Source: an uncultured bacterium (lineage in GTDB: Bacteria; Patescibacteriota; Minisyncoccia; Phycocordibacterales; CAIJYI01). From it: a DNA stretch of 8,673 nt. The DNA lies in assembly GCA_937871115.1 (NCBI GenBank), contig CALMXW010000139.1, forward strand, positions 1 through 8,673. The letters run 5' to 3'. The translations under genes and the position numbers were made by a program. Below, piece by piece: positions 5,397-8,673 of this stretch; the stretch's first letter is position 1, and each line of letters starts with the position of its first letter. The notes beneath the pieces were generated by a model that did not search any database, was not told the DNA's origin, and was given only the letters and a program-made list of their open reading frames with translations.

Positions 5397-6296
5397 CACT
5401 CCAAACAATTTTTTGAGCTCGTCTATTCCCTCTTCAAAGCTTACCTTTGGCTCCCAGCCGAGAAGTTTTTTTGCGAGCGAATTGTCTGCGAGGGTGTCGT
5501 GCGGCTCGAGGCGCGGAGCGATATGCTCTACCGGCCCACCGATTATTTCCGCGACTTCGTTGATTGAAAGATTCTTGCCTGCGCCGATATTTACCATTTC
5601 ACCTTTGCCGATGGTTTCGCTCTCTGCCGCGAGCATGTTGGCATTCACCACATCGCGTACGTGGGTAAAGTCGCGTGTCTGTGTACCGTCGCCGGTAATG
5701 GTTATCGGGTTTCCTTCTTGGCGTTGTTTGAAAAACTTTCCGATGACAAGCGCATACGCTCCATCTGGATCGAGGCGCGGGCCGTACACATTGAAATAAC
5801 GCAATGAGACGGTGGGCAAATTGTATACTTCGGAAAAAAGTTTGCAGTAAAGCTCTCCCACATATTTGTGCAAGCCATACGGGCTCTTCGGATTGGCAGG
5901 CATCGTCTCGATGAGCGGCATGATGTCTTGGTCGCCATACGCCGAGCTCGATGCAGAATACACCACCTTCTTCACTCCCGCTTTCGATGCCGCATGGAGG
6001 ACATTGAGCGTCCCGGAAATATTTACTTCATTCGTCTCTTCCGGATTCTCAATAGAATATTGCACACGAGGAAGTGCGGCGAGATGGAAAACGTATTGAG
6101 CTCCTTCGAAAATCGGTGTAAGCTCCTCACTCTTTCGAATATCTACTTCGTGAAAAACGGCTTTCGGATTGACCCGCTCGCGCTTTCCACCGGAAAGATT
6201 ATCAATCACGTGTACTTCATAGCCTCTCTCAACAAGCTCGTCAGTAATGTGCGATCCAATAAAACCAGCGCCTCCCGTGACTATTGCTTTTTTCAT
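5394..6296 (-). CDS. NAD-dependent sugar-nucleotide epimerase (UDP-glucose/UDP-GlcNAc 4-epimerase type)
   Basis: This 300-residue protein is an extended short-chain dehydrogenase that probably inverts C4 of a UDP-sugar to supply a precursor for surface glycans. It has the NAD-binding TGGAGFIGSH (7-16), Asp32 at the end of the second strand, the HLAA motif (71-74), SASSSAYG (114-121) with the catalytic Ser, and SPYGLHKY (138-145) with the YxxxK pair Tyr140 and Lys144. Downstream come RYFNVYGPR (166-174), the substrate-side RDFTHVRDVV (208-217), NIGAG (236-240) and a C-terminal LLGWEPKVSFEEGI. The pattern fits GalE/WbpP-like enzymes, but related family members act as dehydratases or decarboxylases, so the exact sugar is open. 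It follows the sugar transferase by 15 bases, which supports a shared glycan role. The ATG has no Shine-Dalgarno sequence. No glycan biosynthesis gene other than the transferase is in view. Confidence 0.88.
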   Translation of the reverse strand: MKKAIVTGGAGFIGSHITDELVERGYEVHVIDNLSGGKRERVNPKAVFHEVDIRKSEELTPIFEGAQYVFHLAALPRVQYSIENPEETNEVNISGTLNVLHAASKAGVKKVVYSASSSAYGDQDIMPLIETMPANPKSPYGLHKYVGELYCKLFSEVYNLPTVSLRYFNVYGPRLDPDGAYALVIGKFFKQRQEGNPITITGDGTQTRDFTHVRDVVNANMLAAESETIGKGEMVNIGAGKNLSINEVAEIIGGPVEHIAPRLEPHDTLADNSLAKKLLGWEPKVSFEEGIDELKKLFGV

Positions 6297-6311
6297 ATTA
6301 ATATTTGGTTT

Positions 6312-7658
6312 TTATACCCCGCTTCTTGATAAGAGTGTCTTTATAGTAAACAAAGCAATTTTAATGTCCAGTAAAAATGAACGATGCTTGATGTAATACA
6401 GGTCATACGAAAGCTTTTCCTGTGTCTCGTTATAACCCACGCTAAACTTCGGAGGTTTCTCCATATTGATCTGCGCCCAGCCAGAGAGGCCTGGTTTGAT
6501 CAAGTGTCGGACATTATAATACGGAATTTTCTCTTCATAGAGCTTGGCGAGATGCGGAAATTCCTGCCGTGGCCCGATGAGAGAAAGGTCACCGCGGAGC
6601 ACATTCCACAGTTGAGGGAGCTCGTCTATTCGGGATTTTCGAAGGAATTTCCCCACACGAGTGATGTGTTGCGCTGTCGTATCTGCGCCCGATTCAGAGA
6701 CCACGCTCATCGTACGAAGCTTGTAGATTGCCACCGGAATATTGCCCTTACCCACGCGTACTTGTTTTGTAAAAATAGGCCCCGCATCCTCCCACTTCAT
6801 GGCCAAATACACGAACGGAAAAAGAAGAAGAGAGAGAATTGAGAGTGGAAAAGAAGCAAGGATGTCCATCGCGCGCTTCAAAAAGTCATACCCGCGCGTA
6901 GATGATGCCGAGATATTTTTAAGCACCCAAGAGTGGTGAAGCGAAGAAACGGGGACGCGGTCGAAAATTTCTTCGTACACCGTGTTGATGTCAAAAAATC
7001 GGACCCCGGCAAAAAGCAAATTGTAGAAGTGCGGTAAAAGCGGTAAAAGTTTATCGCTACTAAAGTCGAGGACAATGACCGACACGCGCTCCGTCTGCAC
7101 GGGCTTCAAAATATCTTCATCGAAATTAATTCCATCTATCTTGTTGATATCGAGAGAAGTGACGAAAGTAAATGCATAACGAGAATTCCCTCGCACCTCT
7201 TTATAGAGCAAGTCTTTGTCGCTCCCCGCCCCAATCAGAATAGCTCGTTCTCGGCGGCGAAAACCGAGAAGGGTCGCAATTTTCATTCGCCACAAGAGTA
7301 TGAGGAAGAACGAAACAACACAAGAGAGAAGAAGAATGGTTTTCGGAGCGATGTCGAAGAAAGGAATGAAGTAGAAGAAAAGCGCCGCAATGCCTCCGTT
7401 TAAAAGCTGGGCATCGAGAAGGAGAAACGGAAGACGTGTTTTGAAGAAGAGCGTGTGCTTTCCATACAGGCCGAAGATATAGAACACCGCAATCCACGCA
7501 ACAAAGAGAAGTGAGAACGGCTCAAGGTGGGCGAGAAATATTTCTTGACTTGGAATTTCGAGTGCACGAAGAAAGAGCGTGAGCCACAGAGAAGCCACGA
7601 GAAAGAAAATGTCTCCCAAGAAAAGGACGAAAGATTCTCTTTTGTTGTATATGGTCAT
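6312..7658 (-). CDS. Polyprenyl-phosphate sugar-1-phosphate transferase (WcaJ/WbaP type)
   Basis: This membrane enzyme probably moves a sugar-1-phosphate from a nucleotide sugar to undecaprenyl phosphate, the first step of a surface polysaccharide or glycan. The 448 residues have four N-terminal membrane segments (about 10-30, 47-66, 77-100, 107-125), a central Rossmann-like domain opening with AILIGAGSDKDLLYKEV (139-155), and the C-terminal catalytic domain. That domain starts with KRAMDI and a re-entrant helix (about 261-288), then GPIFTKQVRVGKGN (293-306), YKLRTM (312-317), the Asp345-Glu346 catalytic pair in SRIDELPQLWNVLRGDLSLIGPRQEF (342-367), RHLIKPGLSGWAQIN (384-398) and LSYDLYYIKH (416-425). 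IGPRQE replaces the more usual GPRPE. The ATG lies 11 bases after the preceding stop and has no Shine-Dalgarno sequence. The exact sugar cannot be told from sequence; the epimerase downstream may make it. Confidence 0.92.
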   Translation of the reverse strand: MTIYNKRESFVLFLGDIFFLVASLWLTLFLRALEIPSQEIFLAHLEPFSLLFVAWIAVFYIFGLYGKHTLFFKTRLPFLLLDAQLLNGGIAALFFYFIPFFDIAPKTILLLSCVVSFFLILLWRMKIATLLGFRRRERAILIGAGSDKDLLYKEVRGNSRYAFTFVTSLDINKIDGINFDEDILKPVQTERVSVIVLDFSSDKLLPLLPHFYNLLFAGVRFFDINTVYEEIFDRVPVSSLHHSWVLKNISASSTRGYDFLKRAMDILASFPLSILSLLLFPFVYLAMKWEDAGPIFTKQVRVGKGNIPVAIYKLRTMSVVSESGADTTAQHITRVGKFLRKSRIDELPQLWNVLRGDLSLIGPRQEFPHLAKLYEEKIPYYNVRHLIKPGLSGWAQINMEKPPKFSVGYNETQEKLSYDLYYIKHRSFLLDIKIALFTIKTLLSRSGV

Positions 7659-7669
7659 CGAGCGAAAAA

Positions 7670-8164
7670 CTACTTCAGTCCCATTTTTGGAATCTCAGCA
7701 CTCAAGAGGACGAGGACTTTGCTAAGCTGTTCCAAGGCAACGGAAAGATTTGCAAAGATTTGCTGCATTTGCGCCTGGCAATCGCACGAATCTGTAACAA
7801 AATAAACCGTCGTTGTCGCATCCAAGGTAAGAGTCAGAGTGCCTTCTATATTTGGCGGAAGATGTATTACCAGGGTTGGAAACTCAGGAGTGCTTGTGCC
7901 CGAGCTGGAAGTAGCGGAAGTAGAGAAAGCAAACTGATTTTCGACAGGATTTTTCACCGCAGCTTTCACTGGAAGCGGAATAGGTTTCTTAACGACTGGT
8001 AGTGTCGTAGTAGAAGCGGGAGACTCTTGCGTCGTACTCGCCATTTCTTGTGGAGCACCTTTGTATTGGGGATTGTTTACACCCTTCCACCAAAAGAAGA
8101 CCAGACCAAGAATAACGACGAGTACGATAATCCACGGGAGCCTTTGCTGGAGAGACGGATTCAT
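7670..8164 (-). CDS. Membrane-anchored protein of unknown function
   Basis: I do not recognise this 164-residue protein. It has a short N-terminus, one membrane helix (WIIVLVVILGLVFFWW, 11-26) and then probably faces outside. Residues 38-98 are low complexity, rich in Ser, Thr and Pro (for example ASTTQESPASTTTLP and STSATSSSGTSTPEFP), like a cell-surface linker. A small beta-like stretch (LVIHLPPNIEGTLTLTLDATTTVYFVTD) leads to a Cys-Asp-Cys motif (127-129) and a final amphipathic helix (130-158) with Leu and Val at repeating positions, suitable for pairing. It sits 7 bases after rpsJ and 11 bases before the sugar transferase, so it probably shares their transcript; a role in the cell envelope is a guess from place and topology. 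Thr and Ser richness could make it a glycan target, also a guess. The ATG has no Shine-Dalgarno sequence. Confidence 0.75.
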   Translation of the reverse strand: MNPSLQQRLPWIIVLVVILGLVFFWWKGVNNPQYKGAPQEMASTTQESPASTTTLPVVKKPIPLPVKAAVKNPVENQFAFSTSATSSSGTSTPEFPTLVIHLPPNIEGTLTLTLDATTTVYFVTDSCDCQAQMQQIFANLSVALEQLSKVLVLLSAEIPKMGLK

Positions 8165-8171
8165 AAGAGTA

Positions 8172-8546
8172 CTACACCATCTTCACATCAATATTCACCC
8201 CAGATGGAAGAGAGAGGTTTGTAAGCGCCTCGATAACTTTTCCGTTTGGATTCATGATATCGACAAGTCTCTTGTGCGTACGAATTTCGAATTGTTCGCG
8301 AGCGTCTTTATGGACAAACGTAGAGCGGTTTACTGTATACTTTTTAATCTCAGTTGGGAGCGGTACTGGGCCGGCAATGATAGCGTCGTAGCGGAGGGCG
8401 GTGTCGATTATCTGCTTCACCGAAGCGTCCAAGATCTTGTGCTCGAAAGCGCGTACGCGAATACGAAGCTTTGCGATTTCCTCGGCTTTCTTTTCTGTCT
8501 TCTTTTTTGGTGCCGATTTCTCGGTTGTTTTCGGTTTCGTGGCCAT
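8172..8546 (-). CDS. rpsJ: Small ribosomal subunit protein uS10 with a basic N-terminal extension
   Basis: This is uS10, a protein of the 30S head that in many bacteria also joins NusB in transcription antitermination. The 124 residues contain the core LRIRVRAFEHKILD (27-40), GPVPLPTEIKKYTV (59-72), DAREQFEIRTHKRLVDI (81-97) and the C-terminal LPSGVNIDVKM. The usual SPH before the loop is Ser75-Thr76-Phe77, which I recall as typical of candidate phyla ribosomal proteins. About 23 extra residues at the N-terminus, rich in Lys, Ala and Thr, precede the core; ordinary uS10 has about 102 residues. The ATG lies 9 bases after tuf, as in the str operon. The next gene is not rplC but an unrelated membrane protein, so rpsJ is cut off from the S10 cluster here. 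No Shine-Dalgarno sequence is seen, so it may depend on translation of tuf. Confidence 0.95.
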   Translation of the reverse strand: MATKPKTTEKSAPKKKTEKKAEEIAKLRIRVRAFEHKILDASVKQIIDTALRYDAIIAGPVPLPTEIKKYTVNRSTFVHKDAREQFEIRTHKRLVDIMNPNGKVIEALTNLSLPSGVNIDVKMV

Positions 8547-8555
8547 TATTCGTGT

Positions 8556-8673
8556 TTATGCAGTTATCTTCACTACTACTCCTGCTCCGACAGTCTTGCC
8601 TCCTTCGCGGATAGCAAAGCGCTGTTTTTCTTCGAGAGCGACTGGAACGATAAGCTTTACTTTTACGTTCACC
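8556..8673 (-). CDS. tuf: Elongation factor Tu, C-terminal end only (partial)
   Basis: The last 38 codons of EF-Tu run to a TAA at 8556-8558; the rest lies beyond the right edge. EF-Tu brings aminoacyl-tRNA to the ribosome as a GTP complex. The visible end of domain 3 reads [20 protein letters not shown] and continues KTVGAGVV, matching the family's C-terminal signature. The end KITA is short but normal. It is the first gene of the run seen here and sits 9 bases before rpsJ, the arrangement of the end of the str operon. Nothing can be said about its promoter or its GTPase domain. Confidence 0.93.
   Translation of the reverse strand, partial: VNVKVKLIVPVALEEKQRFAIREGGKTVGAGVVVKITA

Noticed and set aside
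1..8673. CRISPR array, tRNA or rRNA gene, insertion sequence, prophage or defence island
   Set aside because: I saw no repeated units, cloverleaf-like sequences, transposase or inverted-end pairs, and every stretch over about 110 bases is covered by a core or envelope gene.

Overview
The window carries eleven genes, all on the minus strand, so it reads from right to left. It looks like chromosomal DNA of a Patescibacteria (Candidate Phyla Radiation) organism, most likely a parcubacterium. This rests on compact core genes, a uS10 that reads STF where the usual motif is SPH, a short pyruvate kinase, a divergent FolD, and many starts with no Shine-Dalgarno sequence. The lineage call is an inference from protein flavour and gene style. 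No marker gene in the window settles it.

Region 1 (8673 to about 4209) is a tightly packed run: the end of tuf (EF-Tu), rpsJ (uS10), a small membrane-anchored protein, a polyprenyl-phosphate sugar-1-phosphate transferase, an NAD-dependent sugar-nucleotide epimerase, and glyA. Gaps between genes are 9, 7, 11, 15 and 12 bases (to the glyA ATG), and I see no terminator. Translation genes therefore run straight into envelope-glycan genes and then into one-carbon metabolism. The usual S10-operon partner rplC does not follow rpsJ.

Region 2 (4208 to 2811) holds a PRPP-motif protein that resembles orotate phosphoribosyltransferase but has lost key catalytic residues. A 19-base-pair hairpin terminator and then a small multi-pass membrane protein of the YdjM-like metal-dependent hydrolase type follow it.

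Region 3 (2810 to 1) holds pyrE (pyrimidine synthesis) with its own leader and terminator, folD (the folate enzyme that acts after GlyA), and pyk (pyruvate kinase) without its C-terminal domain. A promoter-like site facing out of the window lies in the last 46 bases.

Metabolically, GlyA and FolD form the serine to glycine plus C1-folate route. PyrE makes OMP from orotate and PRPP, and pyruvate kinase makes ATP from PEP. The sugar transferase and epimerase probably start and supply a surface glycan. Two kinds of translation start seem to coexist: long leaders with a Shine-Dalgarno sequence (pyrE, the PRTase-like gene), and starts 6 to 10 bases after a TANNNT -10-like box with no Shine-Dalgarno, which suggests leaderless mRNA (pyk, folD, the membrane hydrolase-like gene, perhaps glyA). 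I found no mobile element, CRISPR, tRNA, rRNA or defence system, and no gene-free stretch longer than 300 bases.
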